NCBI GenBank assembly: GCA_015956445.1
Contig: WIUZ02000011.1
Location: forward strand, 620,001-684,000
Source of the DNA: Thelephora terrestris
Lineage: Eukaryota > Basidiomycota > Agaricomycetes > Thelephorales > Thelephoraceae
Reading direction: 5' to 3'
Length of the DNA: 64,000 nucleotides
Shown here: piece after piece, positions 1-8,919 of the stretch
How the letters are laid out: each line of letters begins with the position of its first letter
Position numbering within the stretch: position 1 is the first letter of the stretch
Translations under genes and position numbers: made by a program
Notes under the pieces: model-generated
What the model saw: only the letters and a program-made list of their open reading frames with translations
Database searches by the model: none
What the model was told of the DNA's origin: nothing

Positions 1-5
1 AGCAA

Positions 6-467
6 ATGTCCCCAGGTTTACAACGCGCGCGGGCACCTTTCAGGGTCCGGAACGCCATCACGGGGGTCGCAATCGCCGCCGTAGTCGTCGGGGTGTGGGC
101 GTACTCCATCGCAGCCGTAAAACAGGATAGCTTCGCGGATGTAGATGAGGAAGCGAAGATCCTCGCCGCTTCCGGATCCATGCAGAACGTTAAAAGCATC
201 GAAGACGAGGAGAAGGCGAAGGCCGCCACGATACCCTCTCCTGTGCTGCGACCGCAACCTCCTCCTCCTCTGACGAAGACTACGCCCGTTATTGCGCCTT
301 TGCCTGGGCTCGTGTCTCGGCCGAGGGGGGTCTTGGCCCCGTTCTTGGAGAGATACTATCCGAGCCTGGTTGACCCAACGAGCAAGACCCTTGTTTGGGG
401 CGCGCCTCCCGTGGATCGGGTCGGCCGCCTACGCGACCGGTCGGGAAAGCCGACGAGAGGCACGTAG
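6..467 (+). CDS. COA3: Cytochrome c oxidase assembly factor 3 (5' end probably outside window)
   Basis: COA3 is a small inner-mitochondrial-membrane protein that stabilises and regulates newly made Cox1 during complex IV assembly. The reading frame shows the family block RARAPFRVRNAITG, followed at once by one membrane segment (about residues 17-37, ITGVAIAAVVVGVWAYSI) and an acidic stretch with DVDEEAK. The C-terminal half is proline-rich and ends in a TLVWGAPPVDR motif that I recall from basidiomycete members. The ATG at base 6 is the first available, but fungal homologues usually carry about 20 more N-terminal residues, so an upstream exon is probably cut off by the window edge. The stop is at 465-467. 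It runs convergently toward the RNase III gene. Family assignment is strong; the exact start is not. Confidence 0.85.
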   Translation: MSPGLQRARAPFRVRNAITGVAIAAVVVGVWAYSIAAVKQDSFADVDEEAKILAASGSMQNVKSIEDEEKAKAATIPSPVLRPQPPPPLTKTTPVIAPLPGLVSRPRGVLAPFLERYYPSLVDPTSKTLVWGAPPVDRVGRLRDRSGKPTRGT

Positions 468-772
468 ATTAGATGAATCGAACAATCTATGAGGGCCTGG
501 TGTAGGAATGAGTCGGGATTCCACACGCTGTTAGAAGGGACGGGTAGAGGGTCTCGAGAACTGGTTTCTCTTTTGGTACATATATTCTTTGTTTCTCTTG
601 TCGTCCATGGGAGCCCAGGAGTACTTGAGCGTTTCAGGGGGAGAAGAATACCATTCCTAGAATGTGTAGATCTGATGACCACAAAACACGGCGATAAAAC
701 ATATTGTCTACAGTACAGAGCATATTTCAAAGCAAAGGGGGGATGGTGGAGCTGGAAAGAATGGACCCGGGA
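468..772. other. Convergent spacer between COA3 and RNase III
   Basis: This 305-base stretch lies between two tail-to-tail genes. It presumably holds both 3' UTRs. I see no further gene, repeat or RNA. Confidence 0.5.
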
Positions 773-2361
773 TTATCTATGCGTCCTGTTCCCCGGGGTT
801 GTCAAGTGCCACGCAAGAAGGATACAAAATGGGGAACGTACGACGTGAACACCCAAATTAGCCAGCCCTTCTTTCGCAGCTTCATTCTTCGCGGCTTTCT
901 TCGTGCTCCCTCGCCCACAACCAATGCAGTCTCCATTGACCATGGCTTGCACGACCTGTAAGGGAGGTGTCGGCTCGTGTCGTAAAGGGAGCCGGATCAC
1001 AGAGGCCACTCACCCAAATTGGCGTCGTCTTGGACCCCTCTCCAGCGCTACCAGTGTACACCCACTCAACCGGCTTGGATTCCTGTTGCAGACACTGATT
1101 GAACAGCGCCAAATGCCCTACAGTCGCGGAGTACTGAGCGGGGTGTGGAGAAAGCCACATCGACCTCGACGCCTCCAAGGGAGTGTTGGCAGAAAGGGGG
1201 CTGAGGGGTGTTTTTCTCGCGGGAAAGAGGCCGCCTGAGGGTGGTAGCCCGTACTCCTTTCGAACTCTACGGTACGACTCGAGCGCGTAAGGGAGTAACA
1301 AGGGACGTAACCATGACCTAACCGCATCGAGACCTTGATCTTGGTGCAGGCCGCCAACGTATGACTTTTTGCGACCGAATACCAGTCAGTGGGCGAGTGG
1401 ATGCGAAGAGCGGAGATGCGTCGTACCTCGAAAACATCCGCTGTGATCACCAAGAAACACAAACGTACGTTAGCCGGTTTGCTAAGCCCTCAATCGAGGG
1501 TGAGCGGTCTGCTTCAAACCTTGAACGTTGAGGGACGCCTTTAAAGTCTGATACGGTTCTTAGGCACCCGTAGACGGCTGTGAGAAGCAGCGATAACGTA
1601 CGATCACTTGAGCGGGATGCATCCTCAGCCGATCGGGAAGGGAATAACGAAGAGATCTACGGGAGCGGGAAAAAGCGAGATGAGCCATCCGGGCTTCATG
1701 GGGATGGAAAATAGGCTCACATGGACGCCAGATTGATATTCCCAACTATAAGCGCTCGAATTTTCTGTGACCGGGATGGGATGTTAGTGAGAGCGGAGTG
1801 GTCGGCAGCGCGTAAATACCGCGTTGGGTCCCACACGGAGGTAAGGGAACGTGTCTCGCAGGAGTTCCGTGACGACTAGGCCAAGGACAGAGTCTCCAAG
1901 GTGCTCCAACCTACAACCAAGTGTCAGCCAGAGGCACGAGACTAGGATGGGCCACGACGACTGTCTAGTTCGAATCAGGACGTACATCTCGTTGTCTGAG
2001 CTCGGATCATCTGAAAAGTGTATAAACCAAGCACTATCAGAAAGGACGAGAGGCCTATACGGAAGCACCCAAATGACACCCCATCCATACCTGGATGATC
2101 TTCGAAGAGACGGGTTTGCCTGCCAAAGTAGCTCCGATGGGTGAACACCTGGGTCCTGATATTCTTGTCCCTGATCTCTGGGAGTGGAGGCAAGTCTTCA
2201 TCTGCGATATTCGGCCTACAACCGCAAAACTCCCTCAGCAACGTGCGTCACGATAGAAACCACGGGTAAAAACCGCACCGAAGCGCGGCTCTTAGGACGA
2301 AAGAAGGCGTTCTGATAGACTCGGGGGAAATAACGAGAGAGAGTCCGGGGGCGGGATCCAT
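773..2361 (-). CDS. Ribonuclease III with C-terminal dsRNA-binding domain
   Basis: Endoribonuclease of the single-RNase-III-domain class (Rnt1/Pac1-like), expected to cut double-stranded RNA such as rRNA or snRNA precursors. Spliced exons give, in order: a start at 2361 reading MDPAPGLSLVIS; an intron from a GTGCGG donor near 2278; a helix with RTQVFTHRSY; the signature RLEHLGDSVLGLVV near 1900, which keeps the Glu and Asp of the active site; DRLRMHPAQ near 1620; and ADVFE joined to SYVGGLHQDQG near 1350-1460, which keeps the second metal-binding Asp/Glu pair. The dsRNA-binding domain is split by an intron and ends GSTKKAAKNEAAKEGL near 850-930. All acidic catalytic residues seem present, so this is a nuclease and not the inactive mitochondrial ribosomal relative mL44. 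Several internal introns remain approximate. Confidence 0.8.
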
Positions 2362-2748
2362 GAAAATGCGTCTGAGAGCACCAGCAAGGGTAAGCTTGGG
2401 GGGAAGTCTAGTATGCAAGCCCAATATGGTCGACATCAACTTAATAGTTCCGGACGGGTCTGCATCAGCGGCGTAGTACAGTACTATGTAACGCGTAAAC
2501 AAACAATGTCGCATGGATTGGTCCCATTTCTCGGCGGAAGCCTAAGCATTGTACAACTCCCACGGTCTAGACTCAAACTCTTCTGGGTACAAGTTACGAT
2601 GGACACAAGGTTTGTAGCTTGTAGCCTGAAGTTTGATTGGCGGTGGCCAGTCAAGCTTGACTAGATACTGATTCTTTCTCCTTCTGCAACCTTTCTTCCT
2701 CGCGCTAGAAAGGTTCATCAGCCTCGCAGCTCAAAACAAACAGTCTGT
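2362..2748. other. Spacer between RNase III start and MET16 stop
   Basis: About 390 bases upstream of the RNase III start and downstream of MET16; probable promoter of the former. No gene or repeat recognised. Confidence 0.4.
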
Positions 2749-3585
2749 TCAGGGCCTTCGCACCTTCTTCATCTCAATCCTCATGGTGAGATAATCAGCG
2801 TGAAGCCCGCATTCCGTCTTCTCTTTCTTCTCAACCCATCTGCCGCCACGTTCTCCCCCATCCCCCTCTTCACTCTTCGCGGTGCTGTGCCAATCCCCAA
2901 CGCTTCTGTATCCCTGCGACAACAGCTTGTTCTTCGGGACACCGTTCTTCTGGACGTACTCTTCCACAGGCTGGAACGTCCACGCGAACAACGGGTTCAA
3001 TTTGACCAAGCCGGTCTCGTCCACTTCGAGGGGCTTTAGACCCGCCCGAGCGGCTCCTTGAGATGCCCTGCGGCCGGTGATAACTGCTTTCACCCCTAAC
3101 TCCGCGTATGCCCTACGCGCTGGCTCGACCTGCATACATCTCGAGCGTCAACGATGTCCGACGAGGAACGGATCAGCATTCACCTTGACATAGTAGTCGT
3201 ATGCGGTCTCATCACTTTTCCACAACTCTTTTCCATGCCTTTGCTCAAACTCCTCTACATTTGCACATCCCTCGGGCTTGTACACGTTGATGAGGACCCC
3301 ATACTTCTTTTTCACCTCTTCCACCAATTCATAAGTCTCGGGAAAATGGTAAAGGGTATCAATGAAGATTAGAGGGGGTGGCTTCTGCGTGATCTTGGAG
3401 AGCATATCGATCGCAACGAGGCCGGTTAGGCCAAACGCAGTCGTTTGAAACAATCCCGGAAGGTGGTCCACAGCCCATCGCAAAATCTCCTCCGGGGCCA
3501 GCCCGCTCAAGTGCTCGTTGATTCTCTCGAGCTCTTCGGGCGAAACGGGCAAAGCGATCGGCTTCTGAAACTGGGGAGTAGTCAT
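2749..3585 (-). CDS. MET16: Phosphoadenylyl-sulfate (PAPS) reductase, thioredoxin-dependent
   Basis: Reduces PAPS to sulfite with thioredoxin in assimilatory sulfate reduction, the route to cysteine and methionine. Two exons (3184-3585 and 2749-3129) are joined across a 54-base GT-AG intron at 3130-3183. This gives 260 residues, close to the usual length. Visible blocks are the N-terminal ATTAFGLTG-type nucleotide loop (seen as TTAFGLTGLVAIDML), PLIFIDTLYHFPETYEL, GRRASQG, and the C-terminal KTECGLH carrying the catalytic cysteine. The ATG at 3585 is the only sensible start and opens with a short Gln/Pro-containing leader. It lies upstream of RNase III on the same strand and about 200 bases downstream of AFG1. 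Nothing looks broken. Confidence 0.95.
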
Positions 3586-3782
3586 GGTGGGAGAAAAGGA
3601 CGTGATTAGATAAGAAAAAAGCCGATGTGGGAAAATGCAGGTTATATCCTGGGTTCAGATGAGAGAATCTTTGCGGGTACATGTCGTCGATTTTACAGCA
3701 TGGGGTAAGATGTGATGATTATGTTATGCTAGATGAGTCCAAGATGGTGGTATAAATGCACAAGAAAAGAGTCGTAAGAGGG

Positions 3783-5717
3783 TCAATGGTGTCCTGAAGT
3801 CTCTGCCCATTCCTTACTTCCCATCTGAACGAGGCGCGAGCAGCACCGTGCAAACGCAAAGATCTCTTCCTCTCCACTGAACAACGAGGAGACGCCGATG
3901 TCGTCCACGGAAAGTCCCTGTGGAGTTCAATCCCTGAGATCGCTTCGTACAATTGACTGAATGGTAGGACAAACCAGATCATTCACAACGCTTCGGACAT
4001 GATCCGAGACGTCCTGGTCGCTGTGCGAATCGTCGGAGAAGACATGATGAATTGGTACCTCCGATGTTACAAAAAGCTTCGTTTTGCTCTCATAGCAGGC
4101 TATCCAAATGGTCAGCGGTAGGTCGCGTTCCGGTCAGGTGGCAAGACTAACCATCAATGAAAGTTATGAACCGTCGGGCCTAATAATGAAATTGAGTCCC
4201 CGCCCCCCCAAATGCAAGGTTTGACGTGCAATCATACCTTGTCCTTGAGATCCAACCCCATTTTCGGGACATCTAGCAGGAAGACTGTTCCGAAGGTCTT
4301 CGTGACTTCGATGTAATCCGCAGCGCTCAGAGGCTTCCCACACAGATCTTCAAACTTGAACTTGGCGACCTTGCTTGTGCTCTCGGGGACCGTGATCGTC
4401 CGACCCCACGTGTGAAGTTCTCGGTTGACGATTACCGGATCCGACCGGTCTGACGAGACCAAGGACGCGAAGAGCTTGTCCACTTCCCTCCCGTTCTCTT
4501 CCGACAAAGGGTCGTAGTAGACATGTGACAGCGCCCGAGGAACTCGCCGGTAATCTGGTGTTCATTTGAGACTCGTGTCATTCATTCCCCCGAACTAAGG
4601 CATACCGGTTCCTGAGTCGAGGTCAGTCACGTCGAATTGGTTTTTGAGGAGCTTTATGCATGGAATGAAACTAGATCTCTGGATTCCATTCTTATATAGC
4701 TCGTCTGGATGGCGACTTCCAATCGTGGCATGATCAGATAATCGATACATTGAACCGAGAACGTTTTTGCGCTTACTTGGAGGTTATGACCATCACCACT
4801 CCGTATTCCATCAGATTCTCCAATAGTCGGCGAAGGATCATCGCGTCAGCTATATCGGTGACCTAGATATCGTAAGTGGCCGCTGATAAGCTTTATGTGC
4901 AATCCAAAGGTGCTCGAGTCTTGCCTGGAATTCGTCAAAGCAGAGGACGCTGGCCTCCTCCGCGAGATCCCGAGCTACCCTGGGTATAGGGTCACCCCCG
5001 CGGTGACCCATTGCAATCTTTGCCGCGTGTATTCGTTTGTGGACGTCGACCATAAATGCATGGAAATGGACTCGGCGCTTGTGCGTGATGGAAGGGGGGA
5101 GGGTATTATAGAACAAGTCCATGAGCATCGTCTTCCCGGTCCCGACGTCTCCATAGAGGTATAAGCCGCGAGGAGATTGCACTTTCTCTAGAGGTTCCGG
5201 GGCGCGGGAGAATAATTGAGAGAACTAAAAATAATCAAGGATTAGTTAAAGTCCTGGCCAGCACGGACTGAGGTGAAGCCTTACGAAAGACTTGGTCTCG
5301 GTGACGATCGGCACAGAGGGGGGTGAATATTCGAGAAGTCTATTGTACAAGTCTTGCAAAACCTGGATGATTTTGGTTTGGTGGTCATCTGGTCTAAGCG
5401 CACCCGTCTCGACCATAGTGTGATACTTTTGCAGAGGAGAGGTGGTCGCTGTGATGGTCCGTAAGTCCACATCGTCGATCAAAGGGGCCAATCTACGCAC
5501 CTTTGGACCTCTGGGTAACTATAGTGGAGATTTTGCGTGTCCCCGGACTCTTGTGGAGTTCCATTGCCGAAAACGCACGGACAGGCGGTCGAACACTTTG
5601 GCTCTGCCTGCGCCGGTACTTCCGGGCGAGCACAGAGGGAGAGGCATTGATTAGCGAAGGATGTCGTACATTTGAGGTGCGAACCAGGCGACGACAGGCT
5701 TGTCTGCCAGAGGCCAT
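3783..5717 (-). CDS. AFG1: AFG1-like mitochondrial AAA ATPase (LACE1/ZapE family)
   Basis: Mitochondrial ATPase tied to turnover of unassembled respiratory-chain subunits. The ATG at 5717 opens an Arg/Ser-rich, acid-poor leader typical of a mitochondrial presequence. An intron beginning GTGCGTAG just below 5500 joins to TTSPLQKYHTMVETGALRPD. Next are a linker with LQDLYNRLLEY, the Walker A GDVGTGKT near 5140, HFHAFMVDVHKRIH, and the Walker B VLCFDEFQ near 4910. C-terminal exons carry the family blocks SAADYIEVTKTFGTVFLLDVPKM near 4250-4330 and TKLFVTSEVPI near 4050. The last exon ends MGSKEWAETSGHH and a stop at 3783. About seven introns are needed. It shares a 145-base divergent upstream region with ureF. 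Confidence 0.92.
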
Positions 5718-5862
5718 CGTGGAGGTGAGAGTGGTGTGAGGAAAAGCTTGAGATGATCCGGAATATATTTGAGGGGAGGAGTGCCTTCGGCGCTTTCGGC
5801 CGAGTTACCGAACGCTGCAAACCGTTCAGCCACCTTAATCTCGGGTATCTCACGGTCCCACG
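5718..5862. promoter_or_regulatory. Divergent promoter region AFG1 / ureF
   Basis: Only 145 bases separate the AFG1 and ureF start codons, which point away from each other, so both promoters and 5' leaders must fit here. No clear TATA box was seen. Confidence 0.5.
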
Positions 5863-6779
5863 ATGGACAACATTGGCACAGGCGACGACGAGACATACCT
5901 GTTGCTGCTGTTGGCGGATAGCAACCTTCCAACGGGGTCCTTCGTCGCATCCGCCGGGCTGGAGTCTTTCGGGACCCACGGCTTTTGCAGCGGATCGAAT
6001 GATAACCTCAACAACACGGTGAACTTTATCCGGGACAGCGTCGCGACCTACGCAAGAAGCGCATTGCCGTTTGTTGCGGATGCTCACCGTGTTGTTATGA
6101 AGGCGGTTGCAGGGGGATGTGCAGACGATCTCGTGGGGACTCTAGATCGCACCTACGAGGAAATCAAGGCCCTTGACGATTTGTACGAGGCAATGACTCT
6201 AAATCACGTTGCAAAGCGTGCTTCCAAGTCTCAAGGGGTCGCCCTCCTCACCCTCCACACGAAAGGCTTCTCGCCCCCAAAATTGTTGTCGATGTATCAA
6301 ATGACGGCGAGAGATACATTCGTCGGGAAGCTCGTCGGCGAGTACAAATTGAGAATCCGAAGGGAGGAAGTGCAGGGTCATCTACCGATATGTTGGGGGG
6401 TCTTGACTGCTGCGCTCAATGTATCTGTTGGCAAGTCCTATCTGTTTCAAGCCCCAGGTTAACACACATACTTACGTCTTTATACATATGTACAGATCGG
6501 TCGTTGCATCTTCACCTTTTCCTCCACGCAAGGAGCCTCCTTTCTGCAGCCGTAAGGCTGAACACGATTGGGCCGTATGCATCACAGCAGCTCCTGCTGC
6601 ACGTCATCCGCCCCATCGTAGACGTAGAGTTTGATAATGTGAAAGGGTTACGGACATATCCGGGCGAGGAGATAACAAGAGATGAGGGCGTCCTTAATGG
6701 ACCAGCAACTACATGGCCATTAGGAGAGATTTTAGCATCTAGACATGACCTCCAGCATTCGCGAATATTCAATAGCTGA
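5863..6779 (+). CDS. ureF: Urease accessory protein UreF
   Basis: UreF works with UreD and UreG to load nickel into urease. The protein opens with a short leader and LLLLLADSNLPTGSFVASAGLE, the family signature. Downstream are helices with RDSVATYARSALPFV, an LNHVAKRASKSQG segment, and the C-terminal end TWPLGEILASRHDLQHSRIFNS, which is nearly universal in fungal UreF. Exon 1 is 5863-6430 and exon 2 is 6496-6779, for 283 residues. The intron must use a GC donor (GCAAGT at 6431). A GT donor at 6421 would put exon 2 out of frame, whereas the GC donor gives the expected LTAAL...RSLHLHLFLHARSLLSAAVRLN. It is divergent from AFG1 and convergent with eIF3f, whose stop is 69 bases away. Confidence 0.95.
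6431..6495 (+). other. GC-AG intron in ureF
   Basis: A 65-base intron with donor GGCAAGTCC and acceptor TGTACAG. Only the GC donor keeps the frame and restores the conserved UreF helix. GCAAGT is the known consensus for minor GC-AG introns spliced by the U2 machinery. Confidence 0.75.
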
Positions 6780-6848
6780 TACAGTCGTTCATTCCCGAAG
6801 GAGGTAGAATTACGAAGCAAGCAACGAGTCCACGAGAATACGTAAAGC

Positions 6849-8018
6849 TTAGGTCGTTGCAGCCAAGGCAAGCCGGGACGAAACCTCTGCTTGGGATCGC
6901 ACAAGGTTTGCCAAATACGATACCATAAGCGTGTCCTAAGCACACGCGGTGTGTGAGTCAATGTAAATGAAAGCAGCGCACGATCAAATTACCTGAAGAC
7001 TGGCACTGAAACCACCTTTCTCAAGGTCGTCTGTGCTTGCAGCAAATGTGTCCAGGAGGTACCGGCCCACGGCTGGATCCCCTTGGACTTCGCCCGCCAA
7101 TACCGATCGCACATATGCCAACACACGATCCAACATTTCGGTCACTGATTTAATGGATTGTTCAAGGGCCTCAAGATCGGATATTGGCTGCGTGACTCCA
7201 GGGCCTGCAGCTGCTGATGAAGCTGAGGCCAGAAGGTCCACTGGGATGAAAACTCAATACCAAATACGGGGCGCAGTAAAACGAGACTCACACCCGCTCT
7301 TCTCGGTTTCACGAAACCTGAGTTCGATCGGAACGGGTACAAACACGCAATTTTCGGGTTTTGGGGTAACTCCAACGGGAGAGCTGTACTCAAATGAGGA
7401 GACGTACGACGCCGAGTTAAGGGGACCGACCTGATGTAAGCCTCAACACCGGCACCACCCATGCTCTCCTCTAATCCTGTATTGATCGCCAGATGAACAG
7501 CCCGCAGGGGGGCAGTCTCTTGTGAGTAGAGGTTTTGAATCAACGCGGAGTTGGCGTTGAGGTTTGATCCAGTAGAATACCTACGTTAGGGCATTCAAAA
7601 AATCAAGGCAAAATAGACAGGAAGAATGCAACGTACCACCCAATGACGACCTCTTTTGGATTTATCCTATGATGTAGTTCGTACATTGCGCGGTGGTGAT
7701 CTCCATCAATCGCAACTTGTTGTTCGCTTTCGCTGTGAGGTACGGCAAAAGAGGAGCGAACTTCTACTTCTCCCGAGTCCGAGACGGTTCCAAGCAGCGT
7801 CCCGATGACCCTAGCTTGTTCATCCTTCCTCCGAAGATAGTGATCAAGTATTGAGAAAAGGGCAACTGGATGAACGGTGACCGAAGAAATTTCAGCCCTG
7901 GAAGCAGAAATTCGATCAATGAAGCTCAACGGGTCGACCTGCGCACCTACGCCTGGTTAGTGGTCGAACCCAGCACCTGCTGGTGAATATAGACCGCGGA
8001 TGATCGCCCGAAGGACAT
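6849..8018 (-). CDS. eIF3f: Translation initiation factor eIF3 subunit f
   Basis: Non-catalytic MPN-domain subunit of the eIF3 scaffold on the 40S ribosome. Coding starts at 8018 (MSFGRSSAVYIHQQ). A very short first intron then joins VDPLSFIDRISASRAEISSV to the MPN core TVHPVALFSILDHYLRR. Later exons carry VIGTLLGTV, NPKEVVIGW joined to YSTGS, and GVEAYI joined by a 47-base intron to SSPVGVTPKPENCVFVPVPIELRF. The C-terminal helical exon is LEALEQSIKSVTEMLDRV, and the last exon is DTLMVSYLANLVRSQAEVSSRL. The catalytic JAMM residues of active MPN+ proteins are not expected here. It is convergent with ureF. The first intron can be read as 38 or 59 bases, both in frame. Confidence 0.93.
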
Positions 8019-8077
8019 TTTTTGTGGATTTAGGCGAGAGGCAGATCGGAAGTTGCCGATCACGTTTCGTTTCCTCG

Positions 8078-8652
8078 TCACCGTTTGCCAACGCCCTGCT
8101 CAAAATGCCGTCTGAGGAAAACAAGGTCAATTTCTCCGTTTCTGCAGCGACATGACACGATGCTGACGTCGACCCTCTTGTTCTTCCACTCCAGGAAAGA
8201 ATCATTCGCGTCGTCGAGTTTGGTCGCGTATGTCTAGATGTTCACCCCCTCCCTCCAAATCTCTTGTGCTCACCCAGCCAAACTGTCAGGTTGTGCTTCA
8301 CTACGGCTGGATTCCATTCATCATTTACGTTGGGTATACGAGAAGCAACCCACAACCATCGCTTATAAAGTGAGTCAACTTCCAGTAGTTTCAGTACCTG
8401 CTTGCTGACTGCGACTGCAGATTGATTAGTCCACTTGCGTGAAGCTGACGCAGAGCCTCCTACACCTATAGAAACTATTAATCTCTTCTCAAGTACGTTT
8501 CGTTGTTGAAAAACTGAGATAGCGTCAAGGTGAGGCCAGATTTCTTCAACTGGGCGAGGATTATTTTCTGTGGTGGTGCTTCGCGCACCCGGAAGTCCGT
8601 TTACCCCATAGCCGCCCTCGTGGAAGGCTTGTGGTTCTGCCCATGTCGACAA
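8078..8652 (-). CDS. Hypothetical protein upstream of eIF3f (start not found)
   Basis: Not recognised. Two exon-like stretches on the minus strand look coding. The upper one (8242-8652) includes [23 protein letters not shown] and [20 protein letters not shown]. The lower one (about 8080-8235) includes [20 protein letters not shown] and [11 protein letters not shown] before a stop at 8078. A GTGAGC donor near 8273 and a CTAG acceptor near 8236 would join them. The upper reading frame has no ATG at its head, so at least one more exon must lie between 8652 and about 8900. The gap to the eIF3f start is only about 60 bases. It could be a small real gene or a relic; no domain was identified. Confidence 0.35.
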
Positions 8653-8919
8653 TCAGAGGCCAGATATGAGCTCCCCGAGTTTACGTCCACGATTTGTGTA
8701 CTTTTGAATGCTTATGCCACTTCATTAAAGCTCTTCCGTACTTCGGAAAGGTCATGCGCCACGTATCTATCTTGCTCAACCGATATCTGTAAATACGAGC
8801 CCTGCGGGCGGAACTTAATTACATGCCTTTGATAACTATGATGATATGCCTCGTGCAGATCTGTTCAAAAGTCAATGTTGCAGTGAAGCTGTCTGAACTG
8901 TACTCCCCCCGATATCGCC

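Noticed and set aside
1960-1985. tRNA T-arm-like GTTCGAATC string
   Set aside because: It lies inside the RNase III coding region and no cloverleaf can be formed around it.
773-2361. Mitochondrial ribosomal protein mL44 as identity of the RNase III gene
   Set aside because: The acidic catalytic residues (LEHLGD and ADVFE) are retained, which argues for an active RNase III.
5479-6087. A 202-codon minus-strand open frame over AFG1 and ureF
   Set aside because: It is the antisense shadow of ureF exon 1 and AFG1 exon 1; it has no motif and both real genes are clear.
6421-6495. GT-AG intron for ureF starting at 6421
   Set aside because: It places exon 2 out of frame and loses the conserved helix.
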